Origin: Pleomorphomonas oryzae DSM 16300
GTDB taxonomy: Bacteria; Pseudomonadota; Alphaproteobacteria; Rhizobiales; Pleomorphomonadaceae
Assembly: GCF_000422965.1 (NCBI RefSeq)
Contig: NZ_AUHB01000005.1
Coordinates: forward strand, 124,001 to 188,000
Reading direction: 5' to 3'
DNA length: 64,000 bases
Under the pieces are notes generated by a model. That model did no database searches. It was not told the DNA's origin and was given only the letters and a program-made list of their open reading frames with translations. The translations under genes and the position numbers were made by a program. Shown in pieces: positions 9,399 to 18,158 of this stretch (position 1 is the first letter of the stretch; the number at the start of each line of letters is the position of its first letter).

Positions 9399-10134
9399 CG
9401 GCGACAAGGTCTTGGTTGGTAGGCCCAGGTTTGAACTTTTCAGCGATTCCCGTGCGTTGGTAGGCGTCTTGGGTGATCCGATCAAGCTCCTCGGTGAGGC
9501 TGCGCCTCAGTCTTTCGATGGTCTCGTCGTCGGCGTCGGCCGGAACGCGGATCGGTGTGCCGTGCCGGACCGTCGCCGGCGAGAAGGGCAGGTCGACCAC
9601 CATGCGATCCCAGTTGTTGAAGCGCAGGCCGTATCGCGACACGTAAGCGATGGGAATGATGGGCCGGCCGGACAGCCTTGCCAGTTGGATAACGCCCTTG
9701 CCGGATACCTGCGCCACCTTGGGAACGTCGGCCGTCATCAGCACCGAATTGCCGGCGGCGAGCTCCCTGAGTGCTTGGCGAAAGCCGGAGGCTCCGCCCT
9801 TTTTGAGCTGGGTGCGGGCATGCTGGGCGCCGGAAGCACGAATGGTGCGAACGCCAACCGTACCCGCCGCGTCGGCGATCACATTGGCAGCCGCGTTGCG
9901 GGCGACCATCGGTACGATCGGCAGATCGGCCGGTATCGCGTACCTCGCCATCATGGCGAGGCCATGCCAGAAGGTGAAAATGGCAGGGGCTTCAGCCAGC
10001 GCCACGTCCAAGGCATCCGGCGGCACGATCGCCAGCCGAGCGGTGCGGCTCACCGTCAGGACATAGCGGGCGAGAAGATGTGACAGGGCGCGGCTCACCG
10101 CTGCGTTGTCGAGGATTTTCCGATCAAGTCGCAA
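9391..10134 (-). CDS. Lysophospholipid acyltransferase-like protein (DUF374)
   Basis: A 247-residue protein of the DUF374 branch of lysophospholipid acyltransferases. The catalytic-region motif FWHGLAMM (His with no canonical Asp four residues on), the SGAQ block (normally SxxxDG), LMTADVPKV and the SGRPIIPIAYVSRYGLRFNNWDR stretch in outline all fit the family. It lies between DUF4170 and waaA, and in several alphaproteobacteria this family sits beside lipid A genes, so an acyl transfer in lipid A or phospholipid metabolism is likely but unproven. Its last bases overlap the waaA start. Confidence 0.85.
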   Translation of the reverse strand: MRLDRKILDNAAVSRALSHLLARYVLTVSRTARLAIVPPDALDVALAEAPAIFTFWHGLAMMARYAIPADLPIVPMVARNAAANVIADAAGTVGVRTIRASGAQHARTQLKKGGASGFRQALRELAAGNSVLMTADVPKVAQVSGKGVIQLARLSGRPIIPIAYVSRYGLRFNNWDRMVVDLPFSPATVRHGTPIRVPADADDETIERLRRSLTEELDRITQDAYQRTGIAEKFKPGPTNQDLVADG

Positions 10135-10203
10135 ACGGCATCTCCGGAAGCGAGAAGCGGAACATCCGTTGTGACATGACCTGTCGTTCCGTCCGGTTGA
10201 ACA

Positions 10204-10437
10204 TCAGGTCGACGGATCCATCAGGCGATGCAGGTGAACGATGAAATAGCGCATCTGTGCCTGGTCGACGGTGGCCTGCGCCTTCTGCTTCCAGGCCGCG
10301 TAGGCAGCGGCGTAGTTTGGGAAGGCGCCAACGATATCAATGGCGTTGATATCGGCAAACTCCGTCGAATCGAGCGCCTTCATCTCGCCGCCGATCACCA
10401 GATGAAGCAGTTGCTTCGACGTGACTTCGGTCGTCAT
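10204..10437 (-). CDS. DUF4170 domain protein
   Basis: A 77-residue soluble protein, length and pattern of the DUF4170 family: LHLVIGGEMKAL at the N-terminus, a central FPNYAAAYAAWKQKAQ helix and a C-terminal YFIVHLHRLMDP. No function is known for the family. The frame is open to 10482, but ATG 10437 has GGAGG upstream and the shorter form fits relatives. It sits between a bisphosphate-nucleotidase-like gene and the acyltransferase, a position that is common in Hyphomicrobiales. Confidence 0.82.
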   Translation of the reverse strand: MTTEVTSKQLLHLVIGGEMKALDSTEFADINAIDIVGAFPNYAAAYAAWKQKAQATVDQAQMRYFIVHLHRLMDPST

Positions 10438-10524
10438 AGGAACTTCGCCCTCCGCAACGAGCGCCCCCCGCGGGCGGCTCATCCTCTTTTCGTCAAGCCG
10501 CGCCGATTTTGCAAGGGTGGCGAC

Positions 10525-11319
10525 TTAGTAAGGACCAATAGCCGCCGCTGCCGCTCGCGTCAGGGTCGGCAGGCCGGCGATCAGACTGTCATGGTCGGCA
10601 TCCGGTCGGTTGTAGACGATCGGGGCGCCATTGATGGTCTCCAGCATTCCGCCCGCTTCGGCGACGATCAGATCGGCGGCTGCGAGATCCCAGTCATGAG
10701 CACCGCTGCGCGCGAAAGCCAGATCGAGCGTGCCGTCGGCGACCATCGCGATCCGGAGCGCCAGCGAGGCCACATAACCACGGCTTCTCAGCGTTGGCAC
10801 AGGCCGAGACAGGCGTGAAATCAGCGCTGACGGACCGGCAACGCGCACGCCGTCAAGGCTTGAGCGAGACTGCAACCGAAGATGGTTGCCATCGAGAAAG
10901 GCGCCGCGCCGATGCCCGGCGGTATAAAGATGGCTTACCGACGGCTGCAAAAGCACTGCCGCCACCGGCCGGCCGCCTTCGACGACGGCGAGCGAGATGG
11001 TCCACTGGTCGGAGCCGGCGATAAAGCCGCGCGTGCCATCAATGGGATCGACCACGAAAATGCGCTCGCAGCCAAGCCGGGCCGGATCGTCCTCGGTCTC
11101 CTCCGACAGCCAGCCATAATCGGGACGGGCGGCCAGAAGGCGTTCCTTCAGAAAGCGGTCGATGGCAAGGTCGGCCTCGCTGACCGGCGAGTCGTTTTCC
11201 TTCTTCCAGACGCGTGGGTCGCGACGAAAGAAGGAAAGGCCGATACTCGCGGCAGCAAGCGCTGCCTCGGAAAGAAGGGCGGTGTCGTCGTCGATGCGTG
11301 CGCTGTCAGCGGCCGGCAA
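10525..11319 (-). CDS. Inositol monophosphatase-family phosphatase (CysQ-like)
   Basis: A 264-residue Mg2+-dependent, Li+-sensitive-type phosphatase. Metal-site motifs are WLSEETEDD (Glu73/74), DPIDGTRGF (Asp91, Asp94) and WDLAAADLIVAEAGG near residue 207. The pattern and the alphaproteobacterial context fit the CysQ branch, which hydrolyses 3'-phosphoadenosine 5'-phosphate, but the family also covers inositol and fructose phosphatases, so the substrate is inferred. The start is TTG at 11319, inside the last codons of tldE (14-base overlap), with no better ATG nearby; this suggests coupling to tldE. Confidence 0.87.
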   Translation of the reverse strand: MPAADSARIDDDTALLSEAALAAASIGLSFFRRDPRVWKKENDSPVSEADLAIDRFLKERLLAARPDYGWLSEETEDDPARLGCERIFVVDPIDGTRGFIAGSDQWTISLAVVEGGRPVAAVLLQPSVSHLYTAGHRRGAFLDGNHLRLQSRSSLDGVRVAGPSALISRLSRPVPTLRSRGYVASLALRIAMVADGTLDLAFARSGAHDWDLAAADLIVAEAGGMLETINGAPIVYNRPDADHDSLIAGLPTLTRAAAAAIGPY

Positions 11320-12649
11320 TCGTCAGCCCCCCGATAGCCACCGTCGGCGCGGTGAAAGCCGAGCGGAACTCGATGTCGTCGGCCGGCACCAGCTCGCGGA
11401 ACATGTCGAGAAGATTGCCGGCCACCGTGATCTCGGCCACGGGGTAGGCCAGCTCTCCATTCTCGATCCAGAAGCCGGCGGCGCCGCGCGAATAGTCGCC
11501 GGTGATCAGGTTGGCGCCGTGGCCGATGAAGTCGGTGACATAGAGACCAGTGCCGACCGCTGCGATCAGATCGGCGGGCGATTGCTCACCCGGATGCAGC
11601 AGAACGTTGGTGGATGAAGGGCTCGGCGCTCCAGTGCCGCGGCTGGCTCGGCCGTTGGTCTCAAGGCCGAGTTCACGCGCTGTCGCGCTATCGAGCAGCC
11701 ACGTCTGGAGCACGCCGTCCTTGATGAGATCCAACGCCGCGGCGCCGACGCCCTCACCATCGAATGGGCGCGAGCCGGGGCCGCGCCGACGGAGCGGATC
11801 GTCAGTGATGCGGATTGTCGAACCGAACAGCTGTTTGCCGAGCATGTCTTTCAGGAACGACGAGCGTCGGGCGATCGATGCGCCGGAAATGGCGCCGATC
11901 AGTGCACCGATCAGGCTGGTGGCAACGCGTGGGTCATAGACCACCGTCGCTGTCTGTGTCGCTACTTTGCGCGGATTGAGGCGGCGCACGGCCCGGTTTC
12001 CCGCCCGAGCGCCTACGGTCTCGGCACTCTCGAGGTCTGCGAGGTGCGTCTTCGAGGAAGAGTCCCAGTCGCGTTCCATACCGGTGCCGCTACCGGCGAT
12101 GGCGGCCACCGAATGACCGTGGCCAGAGGATTCATAGGCGCCGGAAAAGCCGCTGGAGGTCACCAGCGCCATGCCGCCGCGCGCCCAATAGGCACTGGCG
12201 CCGGTGGTATTGGTGACGCCATCCACCGCCATCGCCGCCGCTTCGACCGCCCGGCCTCGCTCAGCGATGTCGCCGGCAGAAACAGGAGTCTCGTCCAGGA
12301 GATCGATATCAGGCCAGGCGGTGGCAAGCCGCGAACGATCGGCGAGGCCGGCAAAGCGATCCGGCGGCGCGGCGCGCGCCATGGCAACGGCGCGGGCCGC
12401 CAACGCTTCCACGTCCGAGCCAAGGGTGGCTGAGATGGTGGCGTTGCGATCGCCGACGAAGACCCTGAGGCCGAAATCGTCGTTCTCGGCATGTTCGATC
12501 TTTTCGACCTTGCCTTTGAGAACGCTCGCCACCTGATTGACGGAGCGCACGGCTACGGCATCGGCCGCGTCGGCGCCGGCGGCGCGGGCTGCCTCGACGA
12601 GGCGAGCAGCTTGTCCGGTCAATTGGTCGAGGTCAACGAGATCGCTCAT
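11306..12649 (-). CDS. tldE: TldE/PmbA, partner subunit of TldD
   Basis: A 447-residue protein of the same U62 family as TldD but without the HEXXXH metal site, as expected for the TldE/PmbA subunit (450 residues in E. coli). Typical segments are ENDDFGLRVFVGDR near the N-terminus, the central VVYDPRVATSLIGALIGAISG, and the C-terminal FWIENGELAYPVAEITVAGN region. With TldD it forms the heterodimeric protease. It is the first gene of the leftward run leading to lpxK. The ATG is at 12649; the 436 bases upstream must hold its promoter. Confidence 0.94.
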   Translation of the reverse strand: MSDLVDLDQLTGQAARLVEAARAAGADAADAVAVRSVNQVASVLKGKVEKIEHAENDDFGLRVFVGDRNATISATLGSDVEALAARAVAMARAAPPDRFAGLADRSRLATAWPDIDLLDETPVSAGDIAERGRAVEAAAMAVDGVTNTTGASAYWARGGMALVTSSGFSGAYESSGHGHSVAAIAGSGTGMERDWDSSSKTHLADLESAETVGARAGNRAVRRLNPRKVATQTATVVYDPRVATSLIGALIGAISGASIARRSSFLKDMLGKQLFGSTIRITDDPLRRRGPGSRPFDGEGVGAAALDLIKDGVLQTWLLDSATARELGLETNGRASRGTGAPSPSSTNVLLHPGEQSPADLIAAVGTGLYVTDFIGHGANLITGDYSRGAAGFWIENGELAYPVAEITVAGNLLDMFRELVPADDIEFRSAFTAPTVAIGGLTIAGR

Positions 12650-13085
12650 GCGGGTATCCGATCGGTTGCGGAAGGTCTGTGTTTAGGGCTGGGGGTGTCA
12701 GCCGACAAGTGTTGGCGCCGCCTTCCTCCTATAGAAATGCGGCAACTCCTTGCCGGCCTTCACCTTAAGGGCTTTTTGCCTGCCCTGGGAGGATGTCGGC
12801 TAACCGATTGATACGCAAGCTGTTTCCGGTCGTTTGCGATCAAACATAGGCTTTGCCTTGTCGGGCGCGGCTGTCAACGAAGATTTACCGAGGGTTGACG
12901 GCGTGCCGCGATTTGGCGCTTCAGATTCCGCTAACCCTCTCAAAAATCGAGAAAAAGTTTACCCAATCCCTTAAGCCGCCGGGGATGACGTTCGCCCTAT
13001 GCTCGCCATGGTTTCGGGACCGGGCGCAAAAAAAGACGCTCGGCCCGACAGGGATTGTCAAAAGATATTGAGCGAGGCGAAGAGC
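12650..13085 (+). other. Divergent intergenic region between tldE and DUF6101
   Basis: 436 bases without a convincing gene. It must carry the promoters of tldE (leftwards) and the DUF6101 gene (rightwards). It is less GC-rich towards the right end (AAAAATCGAGAAAAAG near 12943). A TTGACG at 12894 could be a -35 element for the DUF6101 gene, but I found no good -10 at the right spacing. No RNA gene was recognised. Confidence 0.5.
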
Positions 13086-13646
13086 ATGATGGGAGCCACT
13101 CCCCTGGGCCTGAAAACGGCGCTTAGGCTCGATCCGGGACATCTGCCGGCCAAGTGGTGCGTTAACGTGGGGCAGGCCGGTCGACCCGTCCAGGAGGCCG
13201 CCATCTATATGGACGACGATGGTGTCGTCGTCCGCCGCCAATTGTCCGGGTTGCCGCTGACGCTGAGCCTGCCGTTCGCCGCCTTCGAGGGTGTGTCGGT
13301 CAGGATCGAGCCGAATGCCGCCGACGATCTCGTCGCCCATGTCGAATTGCGCCATCGCGATCCGGCCATGTCCATTCCGCTCACCGTCACGCGCGATATG
13401 GAAGCTGCTGCTGCCGACTGGCAGGGGTGGTCCAACCGGCTCGGCCTGCCGATGCTGCTGGTCACCGCTTCCGGCACCGAACGCGTCGGTCCCCAGGCGT
13501 CCGTTCCGGTGAGCGAACCGGCACCGCGTCGTCGCCATGCCACCATGGCCGACCGCCGGCCACGGTTTCTCGTTCGCCGCAAGGTGGGTGCTGCCGGCGA
13601 AATGCCTGTGCTGCGCGATTGGCGTGAGATCATCAGTTACGAGTGA
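13086..13646 (+). CDS. DUF6101 family protein
   Basis: A 186-residue protein that resembles the DUF6101 family of Hyphomicrobiales: a central VRRQLSGLPLTLSLP core, HRDPAMSIPLTV, the segment WQGWSNRLGLPMLLV, and a basic tail with RRRHATMADRRPRFLVRR. It looks soluble and cytoplasmic, with a PilZ-like beta-rich middle, but no function is known. The frame is open to 12999; ATG 13086 is preferred because GAGGCGAAGAG lies just upstream and the extra N-terminus is unlike relatives. Confidence 0.8.
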   Translation: MMGATPLGLKTALRLDPGHLPAKWCVNVGQAGRPVQEAAIYMDDDGVVVRRQLSGLPLTLSLPFAAFEGVSVRIEPNAADDLVAHVELRHRDPAMSIPLTVTRDMEAAAADWQGWSNRLGLPMLLVTASGTERVGPQASVPVSEPAPRRRHATMADRRPRFLVRRKVGAAGEMPVLRDWREIISYE

Positions 13647-13673
13647 GCGGCCCGGCACATATCGGCCGCATCG

Positions 13674-14555
13674 TCATTGATCGGTGTAGTGATGATTCAG
13701 AATGCAGCCGGAATCCAACGCTCTCTTAAGGTGATGGGACTGAAAACCCTTGCTCCGGTTGTAGAGATGGATCCTGGCTGGCGGAAGATAGAGCAATGCC
13801 ATGTGCATGAAGGCTGAATCCACGCCGACATGCAGCTCGGCCTTCGACATGGCGTAAGCGATGTGGCGAAGGGAGTTCTTGAGAAGCGGATCGAGAGCCT
13901 TTCCGCCGACGACGACCACCTCGTAGCCCTCCCGCCTGTAGCACTCCGTCACCTCCTCTTGCTGTTCGGGGGGGAGGGTGCGGCCGAACTGCATGGAATC
14001 CCACTGGAGCGTGACGAAACGAGATGGAAGGTTAAGCTCGTGCGACAAGTCTTCTGCGGGTATCGGCGGGATGGCGTGAAGATAGTGCGAGATTTCAAGA
14101 GCTTGCGGCACCTCGAATTTGCCCGGATGATCCTGGTACCAGAAGATCTCAGCGGGAAACCCGCAGATTTCGAGATAGGAAATCCAGGATCGCTCTGTCC
14201 GTGGCTCGAAATCGTGGAACATCAGCTCGACGTGGCCTTTCGGAAACAGACTTAGCACCTCGTTCCAGGACTCGCGTTTGTTGCCGATCGAGGCACCACC
14301 CGTGTGCTTCTTCCTGTTCAGGTGCAGCACCACCGGTACGTCATGCGCCTTCGAGAAAGCCCAGCCCAGAGTTATGCAGTGAATTCGGTCGCCCAACCCC
14401 GGCGCAACAAACGGTGCACGCTTGCGGTTGGTGCTACGGGCCCGGATCGCGATATGCTTCCGGCCTGCTGCGTCGACGAGGATGCCGGCTTCATTCCGGA
14501 CGGACTGCGGGGCATATCCGCCGAAATAGTGTAGAATCCTCTTAAGCCACAACAT
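13674..14555 (-). CDS. GT9-like glycosyltransferase-fold protein
   Basis: About 293 residues of cytoplasmic protein with no signal peptide. The clearest similarity is near residue 250, where ISKADL-type context AMSKAELHVGVDSAFMHMA resembles the GT9 (ADP-heptose:LPS heptosyltransferase) donor-site motif (ADLxVGxDSGxxHxA). A GDRIHCITLGWAFSKAHDVPV stretch near residue 65 resembles the N-terminal Rossmann half of such enzymes. The donor and acceptor are unknown. The frame runs to 14609, but ATG 14555 has GAGGA ten bases upstream and starts with a plausible MLWLKRILHYFGG. It diverges from the DUF6165 gene; the pair is visibly less GC-rich than its neighbours, consistent with acquisition. Confidence 0.6.
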   Translation of the reverse strand: MLWLKRILHYFGGYAPQSVRNEAGILVDAAGRKHIAIRARSTNRKRAPFVAPGLGDRIHCITLGWAFSKAHDVPVVLHLNRKKHTGGASIGNKRESWNEVLSLFPKGHVELMFHDFEPRTERSWISYLEICGFPAEIFWYQDHPGKFEVPQALEISHYLHAIPPIPAEDLSHELNLPSRFVTLQWDSMQFGRTLPPEQQEEVTECYRREGYEVVVVGGKALDPLLKNSLRHIAYAMSKAELHVGVDSAFMHMALLYLPPARIHLYNRSKGFQSHHLKRALDSGCILNHHYTDQ

Positions 14556-14661
14556 GTTGACGTCGTCCTCGTACGCTTCCGGAAGCGGGTCCAACCTATG
14601 GACTAGCATCCGATTAAGCGTTACTCAACGACCGCGTGCGAAAGCAAACCTGGAGATTGAC

Positions 14662-15057
14662 GTGACGAGACAAATCCCTGCTGTGCCGACGTCATGGGGC
14701 GAAGTCATCGACAAGATAACGATCCTGGAGATCAAGAAGAAGAATATCGTCCAGGAAGAGGCCCTTCTGAACGTCGAGAAGGAACTCCGAATGCTTTCGA
14801 GCTTTGTCGCCGACACCATCGCCGGCGATCAGGCCTTGTCGGACATGAAACGCGAACTGCTTGATATCAACTCGCGCCTTTGGGTCATCGAGGACCGCAT
14901 CCGGGAAAAAGAATCCGTCCGCACTTTCGATGACGAATTCATCGAGTTGGCGCGGAGTGTTTACCGCACAAATGATTTGCGGGCGGCTGTAAAGCGGCGC
15001 ATCAACCTGCACCTCAACTCTGAAATCCTCGAAGAGAAGAGCTACAAGCCCTACTGA
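14662..15057 (+). CDS. DUF6165 family protein
   Basis: A 131-residue, largely helical protein. The N-terminal SWGEVIDKITILEIKKKNI and the central LLDINSRLWVIEDRIREKE match the DUF6165 family, whose members often lie in polysaccharide or O-antigen clusters. No enzyme motif is visible. The start is GTG 14662: GGAG lies six bases upstream and the protein then begins just before the conserved core, whereas the open frame back to 14554 adds 36 residues that do not fit. The row 14701-14760 has only 26 G+C of 60, well below the surroundings. Divergent neighbour: the GT9-like gene. Confidence 0.75.
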   Translation: MTRQIPAVPTSWGEVIDKITILEIKKKNIVQEEALLNVEKELRMLSSFVADTIAGDQALSDMKRELLDINSRLWVIEDRIREKESVRTFDDEFIELARSVYRTNDLRAAVKRRINLHLNSEILEEKSYKPY

Positions 15058-15065
15058 AGGTTGGG

Positions 15066-16010
15066 CTACATCCCCTTGAGCAGACCGTCGATGACGAGGC
15101 CGGCCGTCAGGATCAGGCCGGCGTCGCGGTTGGATTTGAACAGCCGCAGACACAGGTCGCCGTCGTCGGCGTCGAACTTTTCGACCTGCCAGGCAAGGTG
15201 GCGGGCAAAGCCGGCCAGGCCGACAAAGGCAACGATCTTGGCGTCGGCGAGATAGAAGGCCGTCCCAAGCAGCAGCACGGCTGCGCCATAGCAGACGGTG
15301 AGCAGCTTCGGTGTCGACCGCTCGAAATAACGGGCCGTCGAGCCGAGGTCGATTAGCGCATCGTCTTCGCGGTCTTGATGGGCATAGATGGTGTCGTAGG
15401 CGAACGTCCAGAGGATGGCCGCGACATAGATGAGCAGTGCCGGCGCATCGAGCCGGCCGAACACCACGCTCCATCCCATCAGCCCGCCCCAGGAGAACGA
15501 CAAGCCGAGGACGAGTTGCGGGAAGTGGGTGATCCGCTTCATGAACGGATAGATGACCACCGGGATCAGCGAACAGAGTCCGAGAACGATCGAGAAGTGG
15601 TCGAATTGAAGGAGCACCGCCAGACCGATCAGGGCCTGCAGCACCAAAAAGGCCGCGGCCGCGGTGAGACTGACGCGCCCCGACGGGATCGGCCTGGTCC
15701 GGGTCCGCGCCACGGCGGCGTCGATATCCCGGTCGACCATGTCGTTATAGGTGCAGCCGGCACCGCGCATGGCAACGGCGCCCACGAAAAACAGCAGCGC
15801 ATACCAGGGCGAAGGAAAGGTTTGGCCGGCAGCACCGCTCGCCAGCGCCAGTGACCACCAGCAGGGCAGAAGCAGCAGCCACCAGCCGATCGGACGGTCC
15901 CACCGGGCCAGTTGCGCGTAAGGCCTGAGGGCCGCCGGCAGCCAGCGGTCGACCCAGTTGCCGCGCTTGGCGTCGGGAATGACGATCTCGTCGGAATCAT
16001 GCGTGCTCAT
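15066..16010 (-). CDS. ubiA: 4-hydroxybenzoate polyprenyltransferase UbiA
   Basis: A 314-residue intramembrane prenyltransferase that joins 4-hydroxybenzoate to a polyprenyl diphosphate in ubiquinone synthesis. Both Mg-diphosphate motifs are present: NDMVDRDID at 89-97 and DTIYAHQDREDD at 206-217. About eight to nine hydrophobic helices are seen, and the N-terminal LARWDRPIGWWLLLLPC is typical. It ends eight bases from the DUF6165 gene on the other strand and its start diverges from purD. Confidence 0.95.
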   Translation of the reverse strand: MSTHDSDEIVIPDAKRGNWVDRWLPAALRPYAQLARWDRPIGWWLLLLPCWWSLALASGAAGQTFPSPWYALLFFVGAVAMRGAGCTYNDMVDRDIDAAVARTRTRPIPSGRVSLTAAAAFLVLQALIGLAVLLQFDHFSIVLGLCSLIPVVIYPFMKRITHFPQLVLGLSFSWGGLMGWSVVFGRLDAPALLIYVAAILWTFAYDTIYAHQDREDDALIDLGSTARYFERSTPKLLTVCYGAAVLLLGTAFYLADAKIVAFVGLAGFARHLAWQVEKFDADDGDLCLRLFKSNRDAGLILTAGLVIDGLLKGM

Positions 16011-16151
16011 GACGAAAGCTTAGCCTTACCGCAGCCGTGATGCGACAGCTTACTCACGCAAATTGGCCGCTATCGGCAGCTCCGGCCTTTCGCTCGACGG
16101 CTCGCCATGGTAAGGCGCGCGGCGTCGGCTCGGCGACGTTGGAGGCCCCTG

Positions 16152-17435
16152 ATGCACGTGCTCCTTATTGGTTCTGGCGGGCGTGAACACGCCATCGCCG
16201 CTGCCTTGCGCCGCTCCGCCAAACTGACACGTCTCACCTGTGCTCCCGGCAACGCCGGTATCGCCGCCATCGCCGAACTGGTCGCCATTGATCCGGCCGA
16301 CCATGCGGCTGTGATCGCCTTCTGCAAGGCTGAAAACGTCGGCTTCGTGGTGATCGGACCGGAGGCACCGCTGGTCGCCGGCCTTGTTGACGATCTTTCC
16401 GCTGCCGGCATCAAGGCCTTCGGCCCGAAGAAGGAGCCGGCCCGGCTCGAGGGTTCCAAGGCCTTCACCAAGGAACTCTGCACCGAGGCCGGCATTCCAA
16501 CCGCTGCCTATGGTCGCTTCTCCGACGCTGTGGCGGCGCGAGCCTATGTGCTCAGCCATGGCGCGCCAATCGTCGTCAAGGCGGATGGTCTCGCCGCCGG
16601 CAAGGGTGTTGTCGTGGCGTCCACCGTCGAGGAGGCACTCGCCGCCGTCGACGCCTGTTTCTCTGGCGCCTTCGGGGCTGCCGGCGCCGAGGTGGTGATC
16701 GAGGATTGCCTTGTCGGCGAGGAAGCGAGCTTCTTTGCCATCACCGATGGCATCGACGTTTTGCCGCTTGCTGCCGCTCAGGATCACAAGCGGGTGGGCG
16801 ATGGCGACACTGGCCCCAACACCGGTGGTATGGGCGCCTATTCGCCGACGCCGGTGGTGGATGAGGCGATGGAAATGCGCATCATGGAGGAGATCGTCGT
16901 GCCGACGGTGCGCTGCCTCTCCAAGCGGGGCACGCCCTTCGTCGGCGTGCTGTTCGCCGGTCTGATGATCGAGGAGGATGGCCCCAAGCTGATTGAATAC
17001 AACGTTCGTTTTGGCGATCCCGAGACAGAAGTGCTGCTGCCGCGCCTCAAATCTGACCTCCTCGAACTGATGCTGGCGTCGGCTGAAGGGCGGCTGTCAG
17101 GCAACATCGCCAATTTCGACGAGCGCACGGCGTTGACGGTGGTGATGGCGGCGAAGGGCTACCCTGGCAACTATTCAAAGGGCAGCCGCATCGAGGGACT
17201 CGAAAACGCCGCAGCGCTGCCGGACGTTTCGGTGTTCCACGCCGGCACCGCTGAAAGGGATGGTGCAATCGTCTCGAATGGTGGCCGCGTGCTGGCCATT
17301 ACAGCGCTTGGCGACAGCGTTTCCGAGGCGCTGGCCAAGGCCTATGCGGCGGTCGACAAAGTTCGCTGGTCGGACGGCTTCTGCCGTCGGGACATCGGTT
17401 GGCGCGCCGTAGCACGGGAAAAGTCGACTAACTGA
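16152..17435 (+). CDS. purD: Phosphoribosylamine-glycine ligase PurD
   Basis: A 427-residue ATP-grasp enzyme that makes glycinamide ribonucleotide in purine synthesis. It begins with [16 protein letters not shown], has the ATP-grasp segment [16 protein letters not shown], the [20 protein letters not shown] signature in outline and the [11 protein letters not shown] metal-site loop. The frame is open to 16107, but ATG 16152 preceded by GGAGG gives the family N-terminus. The last residues [10 protein letters not shown] are also conserved. It converges head-on with yqgE with no bases between the stop codons. Confidence 0.97.
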   Translation: MHVLLIGSGGREHAIAAALRRSAKLTRLTCAPGNAGIAAIAELVAIDPADHAAVIAFCKAENVGFVVIGPEAPLVAGLVDDLSAAGIKAFGPKKEPARLEGSKAFTKELCTEAGIPTAAYGRFSDAVAARAYVLSHGAPIVVKADGLAAGKGVVVASTVEEALAAVDACFSGAFGAAGAEVVIEDCLVGEEASFFAITDGIDVLPLAAAQDHKRVGDGDTGPNTGGMGAYSPTPVVDEAMEMRIMEEIVVPTVRCLSKRGTPFVGVLFAGLMIEEDGPKLIEYNVRFGDPETEVLLPRLKSDLLELMLASAEGRLSGNIANFDERTALTVVMAAKGYPGNYSKGSRIEGLENAAALPDVSVFHAGTAERDGAIVSNGGRVLAITALGDSVSEALAKAYAAVDKVRWSDGFCRRDIGWRAVAREKSTN

Positions 17436-18026
17436 TCACGCCCGCCCGCTTGTTGGCGACAGCGCCGCGAGATCGACACCCAGCGTGGCCAGGGCACGGC
17501 GATAGCGATCGCCGTCGGCGGCGGAAAAGATGATATCCGGGTCGGAGTCGGTGGTGAGCCAGCCGTTGGCCAGGATCTCGCTTTCGAGCTGGCCCGGCGC
17601 CCAGCCGGCATAGCCGAGGGTCAGCAACGAGTGTTCCGGCCCACGCCCTTCGGCGATGGCCTTCAGGATTTCCACCGTAGCCGTCAGTGACAGATCTTCG
17701 GAGATCGGCAGGGTCGACGCGTCGAGATGGAAATCGGATGTGTGCAGAACGAAGCCACGGCCGGTGTCGACCGGGCCGCCTTGATGCACGCGCATGGTTC
17801 TTGCCTCAGACGGCAAACGAATGCGCTTTTCGTCGGGAATGATCTCGAGCTGGACCAGAAGATCGGGAAAAGACAAGTGATCGAGCGGCTTGTTGATGAC
17901 AAGCCCCATGGCCCCTTCTGCCGAATGGGCACACATATAGATGACCGAACGCTCGAAATCGCCTTCATCGAGCGCAGGCATGGCAATCAGGAACTTACCG
18001 TCGAGATAGGTTGCCGTTCCGGCCAT
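17436..18026 (-). CDS. YqgE/AlgH family protein
   Basis: A 196-residue protein of the YqgE/AlgH (UPF0301) family: YLDGKFLIAMPAL, a central CAHSAEGAMGLVINKP, the HQGGPVDTGRGFVLH loop, and GYAGWAPGQLESE are all family marks. AlgH was named in Pseudomonas as a regulator of alginate, but the biochemical role is unclear. The frame can start at TTG 18062; ATG 18026 is preferred because it starts close to the conserved YLDGKF. Its stop abuts the purD stop. Confidence 0.9.
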   Translation of the reverse strand: MAGTATYLDGKFLIAMPALDEGDFERSVIYMCAHSAEGAMGLVINKPLDHLSFPDLLVQLEIIPDEKRIRLPSEARTMRVHQGGPVDTGRGFVLHTSDFHLDASTLPISEDLSLTATVEILKAIAEGRGPEHSLLTLGYAGWAPGQLESEILANGWLTTDSDPDIIFSAADGDRYRRALATLGVDLAALSPTSGRA

Positions 18027-18097
18027 CGCATATCCGGGGTTCGTGTGGCTCCGATTGACCAATATGAACCGCCATGGCGATTATTCAAGGTATGAAA

Positions 18098-18137
18098 GCC
18101 ACCCAGGAGAGACTGTAATGGCTGTCTCCCCTGGTGG
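18098..18137 (-). terminator. Stem-loop after the chemoreceptor gene
   Basis: An inverted repeat with GCCACC/GGTGGC and GAGAC/GTCTC arms, one bulge and one mismatch, around a ten-base loop. It lies just past the stop of the leftward chemoreceptor gene and is followed on that strand by TTTC only, so it is either a weak intrinsic terminator or an mRNA 3' end structure before yqgE. Confidence 0.5.
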
Positions 18138-18158
18138 CATCCGCCCATTATAGGCTGG

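Noticed and set aside
12894-12920. TTGACG as -35 of the DUF6101 promoter
   Set aside because: No acceptable -10 at 16-18 bases, so it is not listed as a promoter.
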